A DNA stretch of 64,000 nucleotides from Lantana camara (lineage: Eukaryota > Streptophyta > Magnoliopsida > Lamiales > Verbenaceae), in contig CM074864.1 of the NCBI GenBank assembly GCA_037501455.1, positions 39,148,001-39,212,000 on the forward strand, written 5' to 3'. This document shows, one piece after another, positions 12,245 through 21,950 of this stretch. Every line of letters begins with the position of its first letter. Within the stretch, counting starts at the first letter, position 1. The position numbers were made by a program, and so were the translations under genes. The notes beneath the pieces were generated by a model. That model was not told the DNA's origin and made no database searches. It worked only from the letters and a program-made list of their open reading frames with translations.

Positions 12245-13545
12245 CCCAAAGCATGCTATAACATTGATCATTTGTCAAGTAACTCGTGTACTAGTTCTCA
12301 TATCAATACATTATCATCTCCTAAAATACATAACAAATAACATTAAGCATAATTCCTTTGAACAATAAATAACAATCAAATATAATGCACCGTGCTTGAC
12401 TCGACTACAAGGACTGGACTCGACTCACTTCCCGCCTAGCGTGTACCTGCAATAACCTAAAAGGTGGAGGCGTCAGTCTGTGAAGACCGAGTGAGGGGTT
12501 TAAATAAATATTTGCACAGTTAACATGCAAGCTATATTCTCGGGTAAAGTTTTATAAAAGATAAATATATAAGTTCCATAATAAGATATCTTCGCCGGAG
12601 AATACAACTGTCAATATTAAATACTTGACCATTTTCATGCAATCAATACATGGCCCCGGCGAGTGAGGGCAGTCTCCAACGTTACTCCAAATGTACATGA
12701 AACATGCTTGCTTGCTTATACAATAGGTGATCATGCAATTCAATTATCGTGCAATCGTGCGATAGTGTAATCAAGTAACACATTCATGGATTGGAAATCA
12801 TGCAATAACCCGAGGACAATCCGTGGTGCCGGACCCGTCCCCAGTCTCCTTCTCCCTCCAATGATGGGAAGGTAGCTAGCCTTCACCATCCACGACGTGT
12901 TGACCAGAGGGTACATGAATCCCTAAGCCCGGAACTCCTTCCTCCACTAATCTCCTAGCGGATTCAGGGGTTATCCCAATGTGGTGAGGATAGCGTGAGA
13001 GTTACCCATCAGCCCTTGCTTTCCTGGTTGGCTCAAGCCACTACCCTCGGGCCCAACGTGAACGGTCATGCTACTCGCCTAAAATATGCACGATACATGG
13101 CTTGCTTGCTTTTCATGAACATGACTTGCTTGAAATGATAAGTGATTTCATGAAAATTATAGATATAAATACCTTTTGGCCGAAAGATCACATAAGGGGT
13201 ATACAGGTTCTATATAACTAGGAATTAAACCTTACCTGACAGGCGACACAATAACTCGTAGATGCTTGAACGTGCTCATGATCAACAATCTCCACCCTGG
13301 AGAATAACTGGACAAGAAAACGGGACATTGTACACTTGTGAGACAATGACTTAATAATGATACCAAATAGGACGCACGGCATGATCACATAACGAGACAT
13401 CGTGCAATGAGCAATGTAGTATATAATTATCACATTATAACATGTTATTGATCGTATAATAACAATTTGGGGTAAATTAAGGATAAAGAAAAGGAATTGG
13501 AAATCTCATTTTTATGCAGAAACATTCTGCCTCTCCAGGGCATGC
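12245..13545 (-). repeat. B-type LTR fragment (R-U5 and inner U3)
   Basis: Homologous to about 32070-33355 of LTR C. It includes the hairpin (CGGTCT-TCAC-AGACTG on minus, about 12475-12490) and one arm TCCCGCCTAGC on plus near 12432. It lacks both LTR ends and stops just before the palindrome array (CTGCCTCTCCAGGG). Confidence 0.75.
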
Positions 13546-15329
13546 ATACCTTAAATTAATATAATTGTTCTAACGTGTTGCATTCTAAATTGGTTGTAAG
13601 TGTAATATGTGCATTAACATTTTAACCGGCATGCATTATTTAGTGTTTACTATGATAGGTTCGGTTCTCTCTCCGATTCTACTTCAATTATCGTCTCAAT
13701 TAAGATTATATTGAATCAAGAGATTGGAAGAAATTATGTTCGAGTATTATTAGGAGGATTATTGGGATGTTGGAAAAATTACAGATATCAGATCAGATTG
13801 GTGATATAGTTAGAAATTAAGGAAGTGGTAAACGAGCTCAAGAAATTAGACAGTTCTATTTTCTTAAGGGGGAGAGACGGTCGGGGAAATTTCAAGAAAA
13901 CCGATTCCTTCTAGAGTTCTCTATCAGAGTCATGTAAAGGAAATATTTTTTTCCCTTACACAAAGAAAAGTCCCATCATCGACAGTACCTTCGCTTTATT
14001 AATGTTTTCAGAATATGGATGCCGTTGAAGGGTGTGTGTGTCAGGGTACTAGTTGACTCAGTAAATAGAAAAGGATTCAACTTGGTTAATACTCAGGATC
14101 AATCCCCAGTTTTAATAGGTTAACTCTGACAAGAGTTTTCTTACGAAGTTATTATTTATACCCTAGAGATGCCTGTAACTGCGCATCGCTCTTTCATTCG
14201 TGTTGTCGGCGTTGCTTTCAAGAATATATTAGTTTTCGTGAACATGTTTAAGAAGATCGAAGCCAATCAATCATCTCTTTCAAGATATTTTGCAAAGTTG
14301 TTGGGTATATCATCAGATGCTAGGGGTCAATTGGAAGACGTTTCACTAGGACTGGATTCCTTCGGTTTCTATGCAAGTGTGCCTGCCAAGTTACTTTCAA
14401 GGGACGACAACCTTGTTCCTTTTCCACATCAAACATCCGCTTTAAATAGAAACTTTCAGAAAATGGACAGGGTAAACAACTCGACTAAAAATAGTCGTGG
14501 AACCAAAGATATTAATAGTATTAATAGTTCCGCTGTGTTATTCTATAATGGAATAGGAGCTCAACTTTCGGATTTCAAAATAAGGGGTTATTTTATTTCA
14601 AAAACCAGAAAGTAAAGAGGGGTATCAGTTTGAGACGGGTTCAACAGGTAAATCTGAGGTTAAACGGGTATGAAGATGTGGTGATTAATGGTGATTCATG
14701 GATTATGTTAGAATAGAGCACTAGGGTTGAGGTGATTATCAAGAATGGAATTATCAAACCGTGGTGGTACAAAACGAGAAGCAACCTTAACTAAAGGATC
14801 AAGCACTCAACCAACTACCCCAAAATGAGAACTTACATCCACGGTGAACGGTACACTTAATCATGCACATCACGAGCATCATTTATTTTATTATTACTCT
14901 ATATGATTCCTTGTTTATTGTTGACTGTTTTATGTGATTAATAAATTGATGTAACTGATCTCTTCTCTCTGCTCCTTATGTGATAATTGTTGAATATCTA
15001 TTTAATTTCTCGCTTGAGTTTTATTTTGTGTACGTGAGAGGCGGGGATCTTCTCAGTGGTGTTCGAGAGACGGGGTTCTCTCGTTACTTGTCAAGAGACG
15101 GGGTGCTCTTATTGTTGTTGAGAGACGGGGCACTCTCATTATCACTTGCTACTTGTTTAAATCTGTGCGACTGGAAGGATAGATTTTATTCCGAGTGTTT
15201 AGGTTTCGAAAAGTTGAGGGTCGTGACTTCACAATGTTGGAGAATCCTTGTGAATTAAAGACCTTTTTCGAACTAATCCCTGACGGGGAGTAGCTAACCC
15301 GCGTGGGATGAACACGTAAGGGCTATCTG
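13546..15329 (+). mobile_element. B internal domain fragment, copy 3
   Basis: The longest plus-strand copy. It contains CTTAAGGGGGAGAG near 13865, the ORF at 14169-14615, and the GAGACGGGG repeats at 15055-15130 that mirror 6220-6300. It ends beside GTGGGATGAACACG, a landmark close to the 3' end of the internal domain. Its first 60 or so bases are an inverted copy of 15635-15695. Confidence 0.75.
14169..14615 (+). CDS. Conserved 148-aa ORF of the B family, unknown function
   Basis: Long version of the ORF at 11595. It starts MPVTAHRSF and ends KTRK. Residues 1-131 align with the other copy at roughly nine in ten positions by eye. Most differences are substitutions that keep the frame. It has no recognised domain and no ribosomal or splice context. 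The two open copies lie in a recently duplicated segment, which weakens the case for coding selection. Confidence 0.3.
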   Translation: MPVTAHRSFIRVVGVAFKNILVFVNMFKKIEANQSSLSRYFAKLLGISSDARGQLEDVSLGLDSFGFYASVPAKLLSRDDNLVPFPHQTSALNRNFQKMDRVNNSTKNSRGTKDINSINSSAVLFYNGIGAQLSDFKIRGYFISKTRK

Positions 15330-15640
15330 AGTGCTCTCCCACCAGGAGTAAGCCTCGCCCTGGATCAAAGTAAGGGTGCAGCGGGCCTTCTCCTGAGTAT
15401 CACAAGGAATGAGCTGCCAAATTCTCTCCATGTGTTCAGGCACAGCCCCAGGATTTCATGAGCGTCGTGGTAGGGCTGATTGACCAGAGGCTACAGGAAA
15501 GGGCCCCTCCAACACCACCAGCACCCGTAGCACCCCAGGAGAACCCCATTTCAGCTATACTACGGTAGTTTCAGAATCAGCGTCCCCCGAAGTTCTGTAA
15601 GGGCGACGACATTCAGGCGGAGATGTACACATTACACTCA
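15330..15640 (+). pseudogene. Ty3/gypsy gag remnant
   Basis: The frame from 15437 reads VVVGLIDQRLQER, a proline-rich linker (APPTPPAPVAPQ), then QRPPKFCKGDD. This layout (helix, Pro-rich, start of capsid) matches the gag N-terminus in T (near 20950-21120) and D (near 54100-54280). An in-frame TAG falls after ISAILR. Nothing else of this element is attached. It lies between two B internal fragments, probably as filler from a deleted nested insertion. Confidence 0.6.
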
Positions 15641-16290
15641 CAAACAATTTAAAATGCAACAGGTTGGAACAATTATATTAATTTATGGGTATGCATTATT
15701 TAGTGTTCGTTATAATAGGCTCTCTCTCTCCAATTTTCCTAAACCTTTGCCTCAATCAAGGTTATCTTGAACCAAGAGTTTGGAAGAAGTTATGTTGGGA
15801 ATTATTGGGGTTAGTCTCCTGGAAGTTGGAACAAGGATCACTAAGTACGTCACTTAATTAAAAATGTAGATTTTAAGAGAAATAAATCAAAGAAATAGAA
15901 ACTTCGATTCAAGAAAGAGGGGAGAACAAGTTCAGGCATTTAGAAAATAAGTACATTCACTTATCCTATTTTCTTAAGGGGGAGAGCCAGCCGGAAACAA
16001 ATTAAAGTCGAAAGTTAGACCCACTCGGGAGAGTTGAAACTTCAAGAAAATTGGTGTATTCAAGTAACCTCTATCAGAACCACGTGAAAGAAACCTTTCC
16101 TTCCTCTTACCCGAAGAAAGGTCCCATCATCGACAATACTCCTGTCTTTATTACTGTTCTTAGAATGTGGGTTCCTCGGTTTTATGATCCCCTGGTAATC
16201 TCGTATATATCATTTGACTCAGTAAATGGGAGAGATAACGACTTTTATAAGTTGATTGAGCATACTTTGATCAAAGATGAGAATCCTACA
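15641..16290 (+). mobile_element. B internal domain fragment, copy 4
   Basis: A more diverged plus-strand copy of the segment starting at about 13610, with CTTAAGGGGGAGAG near 15973 and CCCATCATCGAC near 16123. It ends where O-type LTR sequence begins. The ORF at 16051-16350 crosses that junction and is not a gene. Confidence 0.65.
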
Positions 16291-16512
16291 AGGAAGACAT
16301 TCAGGTACGTGCGCCACGTCTGCGTTTTTCGAGAGTTAGGATTTATTTAATTCTTTCGTTTATTAAATTTTTACAATTCATGAAAATGATATGAATTAAA
16401 TTTCAACATGTTTACATGGAATTATGTGATTTGTATCAATTCGAGAATTATTGCATAAGTTGAATTTAGTTGTTATGTGAATTAATTGTTGAACGTGACT
16501 TAATTTCTTATT
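16291..16512 (+). repeat. Truncated 5' LTR of element O
   Basis: AAGACATTCAGGTACGTG followed by GCCACGTCTGCG and GAGAGTTAGGATTTATT matches the first 100 or so bases after the LTR start at 29238. It lacks the terminal TGTAACGCCC and is fused at 16513 directly to the pol 3' part. Confidence 0.65.
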
Positions 16513-17042
16513 GAAGCAAGTGCCGATCTCCGTTGTTCTTCGACTTGGAAGAATGGAAATGGTCGAAACAAGAAGGGGTAAAGAAAGGTGAAAATTTTGA
16601 GAAACCTTCCAAAGTCATTCAGGCTATGATAGAGAAAGTTCAAACGATCCAACAACGGATGAAAGCCGCGTAAGATAGGCAAAAGAGCTATGCCGATACT
16701 TGCCGAAGGGATCTTCAATTTGAAGTTGGTGACCGGGTATTTTTGAAGGTGTCACCAAGGAAAGGTTTCACCCGGATCGGGAAAGGAGGAAAGCTTAATC
16801 CTCGCTAATTAGGTCCTTTTGAGATTCTTGAAAGAATAGGCGAAGTAGCCTATAGATTGGACCTACCACCAAGTCTTACGGGGATACACAACGTGTTTCA
16901 TGTCTCGGAACTCAGGAAATATTGCCCCGATGAGACCACGATTCTCCCCGTTGAAGAAGTTGAATTGGAACCGGATTTAACATTTGTTCAGAGGCCGGTT
17001 AAAATCTTGGATCGGAAATTTCAGGAATTGAGAAACCGGAAG
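16513..17042 (+). pseudogene. Element O integrase C-terminus and chromodomain, 5' part
   Basis: Reads [14 protein letters not shown], then the GPY/F module (GGKLNPR, stop, [20 protein letters not shown]), then the chromodomain linker ([15 protein letters not shown]). The coding sequence continues at 29087 after element T. Two in-frame stops are visible: TAA after QQRMKAA and TAA for Tyr in NPRY. In life this region follows the integrase catalytic core and directs insertion to chromatin. Everything upstream, including the DDE core, RT, PR and gag, is gone. Confidence 0.88.
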
Positions 17043-18448
17043 TGTAACGCCCCGACTTTTCAGAAGTAAAGGTACGACGTATGTGTTTACCAATTTACGC
17101 GAATTAATTATTTTTACGTGTTTTATATTTAATTTTATTACAATTGTTATTATTTTATTTTATTATATTTTATTTTAATTTATTACTATTATTATTATTA
17201 TTATTTTAATATATTACGTAATATAAGTATATATAAATATATATATACGTTTATTTATTTTATTATTAAATTAATGATTATGCTAATTACGTATTATGCT
17301 AATTAATCATGCTTTAATTAATTAATTACGTTAACTTTAATTTAATTTATTTAATATTCGAATTCATTCCTTTTATTTAAATTTTATGCATGGTATTTGT
17401 AAAATGTGCATGCATTGTATGAAATTGTGCATGTTGTTCATTTTGTGCATTGTTCTTATATGAAATGATATCGAAACGTCGTGCAATTGCAATATGTCGT
17501 AAATATATATGTTATGAACATGCCTATATGCTCGGTTTAAGTTTTCGGATTTATTTGATATGCTTACGAATTTAATTTGAATCGAGGAACCAAAACGGGG
17601 GTTAAAGAGCACTTAGCGTACCCTTGGCTCCGAATTTAATATCTTGAGCTAGGAAACTCGGATTCGAGTTTCGTCAACTTCGCTGAACTCGTAACGAAAA
17701 TTCGAGTTTAGTAAACTTAGCCACATATTTTTCCAGAATCATTCGAACCTCCGAAATTTAACCGAAACATGCAACGGGAACTCAATCTGCCACCTTTTAC
17801 CAAATAAATCATAACTTATTCATTTGTTGACCAAATTAACCATGGTTTAAGTTTTTGGAACCCTAACTCAACCCTTTATTCAGCCTTTAATCCCCTAAAC
17901 CGAGATAACCTTTCTCACTTTGAGCGAATTGGCCAAACATCCTTTGTTTTCCAGAAATCCCGTAGCTCAAATCTCTTCCAAACCTCCATTAATCCACAAG
18001 GTAAGCTTGGATATGTTATGTACATTCAATATGAGTCATTTTCATTCGTTCATCCCTAAATTTGAGCAAGGTTTCATGAATTTTTGACAGATTGAAAATA
18101 TATTTAGGTTTTGGGCATTTATTTGATCTCTTCCAATTCTTGAGCTTTTTGAATGATTCCAAGCATGAGAATGATTGTTTTGATCTCCTCTCTACATTTA
18201 TGGTGATGTATTAGCTGGTAGTTGAAGCATTCATGAGCTACCATTAATGAACCCTTGAAGTTATAGCTTGAAATGAACACCCTTGCCTTCACCTCACGTT
18301 TGATTCTTCTTGGAGCTGATTTGATTGTTGTTTTGGAGTATTTCTGATGCATATTTGATGCCTAGCCTTAACTGATCTTGTGGGATTGGATTGATGGTGG
18401 TGTGCTCTGTTTTTGTTCTCCAGTTCTGCGTCAGGGTTGATTCCCGCA

Positions 18449-18603
18449 GGTCGTGCCCGCGACTTTCTTCCCTTTCATTTCAGTCGTGCCCGCAACTGAA
18501 CAGTAGGCTGTTCACGTATTCTGTTAATTGCTCAAAAATTCCAAAAAACCCTGGTAGCGGTCGCTACCATTTCGCGAAGGAAAGGGGTCGTGGCCGCGAC
18601 CCC
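18449..18603 (+). repeat. Palindrome array, T 5' LTR (partly decayed)
   Basis: Four dyads: GGTCGTGCCCGCGAC, CAGTCGTGCCCGCAACTG, GGTAGCGGTCGCTACC and GGGGTCGTGGCCGCGACCCC. Three have lost symmetry compared with the 3' LTR, all through CpG transitions. Confidence 0.8.
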
Positions 18604-18758
18604 TGTTTTCTGCCGAAAGTCTGCTGTTACTGCGTCTGATCTTCTTCTTCTTTCTTTTCCTTTTCTTTCTCTTCTCCTGCTGCTGCTCCTTCCTTCTTGG
18701 TGTTGCTAGGAGTGTGTGTGTTGTGCAGCTGCTGTTGCTGTTATTCCTTGTGTGTGTG

Positions 18759-18761
<3 letters not shown>

Positions 18762-18804
<43 letters not shown>
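18762..18804. repeat. AT microsatellite
   Basis: About 21 AT units in the T 5' LTR. The allele in the 3' LTR (about 27174-27203) is shorter, and a second AT run there (27428-27475) is longer than its partner near 19030. Confidence 0.95.
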
Positions 18805-18806
<2 letters not shown>

Positions 18807-20192
18807 AGGAGTGTGCGCGTGTGTGTATAAGTATATGCATGAAATGGAGTGTATTGATTATGCATGCATGTGTGCGTGTGTGTGTACATGAAAGTGTTGC
18901 ATGCATGGTTTGTGTATGCAATTGCATGCATGAGTGTGTGTAATTATATATGTATATATGTAACATATTTATATTAAATTAGATTATACATGCATGTATT
19001 TATGTAATTTATATGTATATACGTATGACATATATATATATATAAATATATAATTAGTATATATTATATTTATTATATATATATTTTTTAATATTATTTG
19101 ATTTAATTCAATTTTAGAATTAATTGATTTCTATTTTTCGTATTTAATTACCGACTATTGTTTGAACGTTTTATTTCTTTTATTCCTAATTGAAAATATG
19201 AATATTAGGTGTTATGAACATTAAATGAATTCTTGGATTAAATTGATATGAATTTATGAATTTATGAATTTGAATTAAATATATGAATGAATGGTTTGAT
19301 TATATGTTTTAAATTCCTTAATAGTGCACATGAACATTTTTATGATATAACATGATCCTTTATGCATTCATGTCATATTCACTTCATTGCCGAGCGTCAT
19401 ATGTGGTTATTGAGTCTCATACCTTTCTTTTGTACAGATTTGGGTTCGGTCGGAGACGTAGGCGAGCCTTGAGACGCTTGTGTCGATCTTTTGTTTGAAA
19501 GGTGGGTTTTTCTTCTATTAGATATAAATTGACCGATATATTTCCCTATGTGACAAGTTTTAAGCCAAAACAATATGATTATACATATATATTGAGTCTT
19601 TTCTCGAGTAAATGATTTCAAATGTATAACCTTTCCTTTATGCACACCTATCTTATGTTTTGGCGAGATTGCATGTATGATATGATCACGGACCCCGGAG
19701 CTTAGTGTATTGTGGGGAGCCGGGGAGGCAAGGGCCGACGGTGAACCCTTGCACTAGTTCCAACCATTTTACGTCGAAACGGATCTCGTCAGGAGTTTTG
19801 ACGAGAAAACGCTAGTCGGGCTCTTGAGGATTCATGTACCTCACTTGCCATTATGTATGAGGTGGTCGAGTCTTGCAAACTCGCCCACCACCGGAGGAAG
19901 AAGGTGTATATGAATGATTATGATCATTATGTATGTGCACATATGTTATGTATGAAAACTTATGAATTTATGAATATGATTACACGAGGAGAAGGTTGGA
20001 GATGATGCACGCCCACTCGCCGGGCCTTAAACCTTATGTTAATTATGAATAAAAATGATAGTCGTAATCCCATTGATGTTTTCTTTGTTTTGCCGCTAGG
20101 AAATTGCTTATCAAACTTCTATGGGATTAGGGCTTGCATGTATATGTTTCAATTCCGCGATATTTATACTTATGCCCCGCTTTTGTACCCAC

Positions 20193-20209
20193 CAGTCTCT
20201 TTTAGACTG
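20193..20209 (+). promoter_or_regulatory. LTR hairpin, T 5' LTR
   Basis: Stem CAGTCT/AGACTG with loop CTTTT, followed by AACCC and the T-rich acceptor tract. It lies about 450 bases before the LTR end and downstream of a TATTTATA-like stretch. Confidence 0.65.
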
Positions 20210-20662
20210 AACCCGGTTTGTTTTCAGTTGTTTTTTGCAGGCATAGGAGTGCTAGGCGGGAATACAAGGCATCTAGGTTTTTGCATTGTTGTTTAGCACT
20301 TCATTTTGGTCTCATACTCTTATTACCATTCTGTATATGATTTTGATATGGACCGTTATGATATTGTAGGCCGTGTGGCCTTGAGTACTTGAATACTTGA
20401 ATACTTTTGTATATCTATTTTTGGAGCTTGGTGGCTCATCGTATATATTATATGTGGTTCTTGCTTCCGCGTTTTACTTTAGCTCTGATTTGACATTGTC
20501 TTGAGATTGAATGGTTTAAGGGTTAGTCCCGCCTAGCATAGCGTGTGTGTTGTGTCCCCGTTCGCTGTGGATTTGGCACGTGTATGGACTTCCATTTCAT
20601 ATACGGGTCGGGTCTTGGTGCGGGGGATGTGGTACCTTACGCTCGGGTGCTACATCCTTAAG

Positions 20663-20674
20663 TGGTATCAGAGC
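20663..20674 (+). promoter_or_regulatory. Primer-binding site of element T
   Basis: TGGTATCAGAGC, eight bases after the LTR end. Initiator-Met tRNA primes minus-strand synthesis. Confidence 0.93.
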
Positions 20675-20868
20675 TTAGGGTTGCAAAACCCGGGCTCTAG
20701 CGTCGTGTTGAGTCAGTTAGGTCATTCGGCTTTAGGGACAACTTGTTAATGTGTTGCATACGCATTGTTTATGTGCTTGTGTGCTTTAAAATTTGAATTT
20801 TGATCGAATTAATTGCACTTGCATGCATGGACTAAAAATAGCATGCATTTCAGTGTTTCTTGGACAGG

Positions 20869-21950
20869 ATGCCTCCACGAAGACATCGTCAGAGATCTCC
20901 AGGGCGTCTCATCATCATGATCGATCCCCTACGCCTCAACCACAACCTCAAGCGCCTCCAATGGATAAGGGGAACTTCATGGAAGCAGTTTTTAATTATG
21001 TTGAGCTTCGGAGGGCTCAAGCTCCCCCACCACAACCGGCAGAACAACAAGCCCCTCCACCAAACCAAAATAATAGAGATCCTCATGGGGTGTTTCTGAG
21101 TTACAACCCCCCTCGGTTTTCCGGTTCTATTGATGATGCGATCTCGGAGGGTTGGTTGATTCGATTGGAGAGGATATTTGGAGTCCGACAATTTACTACG
21201 CAAGAGAAGGCTCAATTTGCTATATTTCAACTCGATGGAGATGCGTATGAATGGTGGGAAAGAACGAGAGAGAAACTTGAAGTGGACGAAGAGGAAGTTA
21301 CTCGGGGAGGTTTTTAAGAGAGAATTCCGGGAATGCTTTGTACCGGAGGTAGTAAGAGAGAGAAAGGAGCAGGAGTTCATGGATTTGAAGCAAGGTGCGC
21401 GTACAGTGACTCAATATCTCGCCGTGTTTAACAGGCTTGGGAAATATGCCCCTCATGTCACCTGGGATGAGAAGCGAAAGTCGAGGAAATCATTGCGGGA
21501 TTAAGACAAGATTTGAGACATGGCCAGACGGGTCACAACTTCGAGTCATTTGCTGACACTGTGCAACGAGCTTTGGTTCAAGAGGAAGAGTTCAAGAAGA
21601 AGGATCCGGTTTTTAGAGCTCCCATGGGAAGAGGTTCCGGATCGAACTCGGGGAAGAGACCGATGATTCAAGCTACTCCCCCTCCTAAAGGTCCGTTTAA
21701 GAAGCCAAGAATGGGAGGACCAACTCCACCGGTTCTAAAAGCTTTGCCTGCACCAACGAGGGATCGACAAGGTGTAAGTGAGGCTAGATTGGCTCAATCT
21801 CCTTGTACCCATTGTGGAGGACCAACTCACAATTTCTACAATTGTCGAAGGAGGTTAAACTTATGTCTCATATGCGGGAAAGGTGACCAGATGGCGGATA
21901 CTTGTCCTGACAAGGACCCCGGATTTCAGAAACGAGTTCCAAGGCCAATG
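20869..21950 (+). pseudogene. Element T gag
   Basis: The probable start at 20869 (MPPRRHRQRSPGR) fits chromovirus gag. The frame then shifts to the long frame with SHHHDRSPTP, Pro-rich linker, capsid-like FNYVELRRA and YEWWERTREK. A 1-base insertion near 21310 and a 1-base loss near 21473 break it again. C-terminal zinc knuckles lie in the ORF from 21513: residues 98-111 form a regular CX2CX4HX4C, while 118-131 reads [14 protein letters not shown] with Gln in the His position. Gag would form the particle and bind genomic RNA. Three frameshifts and a damaged knuckle make this copy dead. Confidence 0.88.

Larger units (their letters stand above)
18001..20240 (+). promoter_or_regulatory. Putative LTR leader intron
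   Basis: The 5' end CACAAG/GTAAGC is a strong plant donor. The 3' end has a branch-like CTGAA, a T-rich tract, and acceptors TTTTCAG (20227) and TTTTTTGCAG/G (20240). Equivalent sites occur at corresponding places in H (40114-41650), O (29842-31446) and D (56456-54933, minus). Splicing is inferred from sequence only. Confidence 0.5.
17043..20654 (+). repeat. 5' LTR of element T
   Basis: Starts TGTAACGCCCCGAC and ends GGTGCTACA, 3612 bases. In order: AT-rich start, donor-like CACAAG/GTAAGC at 18000/18001, palindrome array 18449-18603, AT microsatellite 18762-18804, the GCCGGGGAGGCAAGGGC module near 19725, hairpin 20193-20209, acceptors at 20227 and 20240, and inverted arms at 20251 and 20527. 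Compared with the 3' LTR it lacks 26 bases near 17970, has shorter AT runs, and shows scattered C-to-T changes. Confidence 0.93.

Noticed and set aside
16051..16350. 99-codon ORF crossing 16290
   Set aside because: It spans the junction between a B internal fragment and LTR O, so it cannot be an inherited gene. The homologous copies do not keep the frame.
18524..18966. Cys/His- or Tyr/Ile-rich ORFs around 18700-18950 and 27000-27340
   Set aside because: They translate the AT and TG microsatellites of the T LTRs. No start context and no homologue apart from the other LTR.
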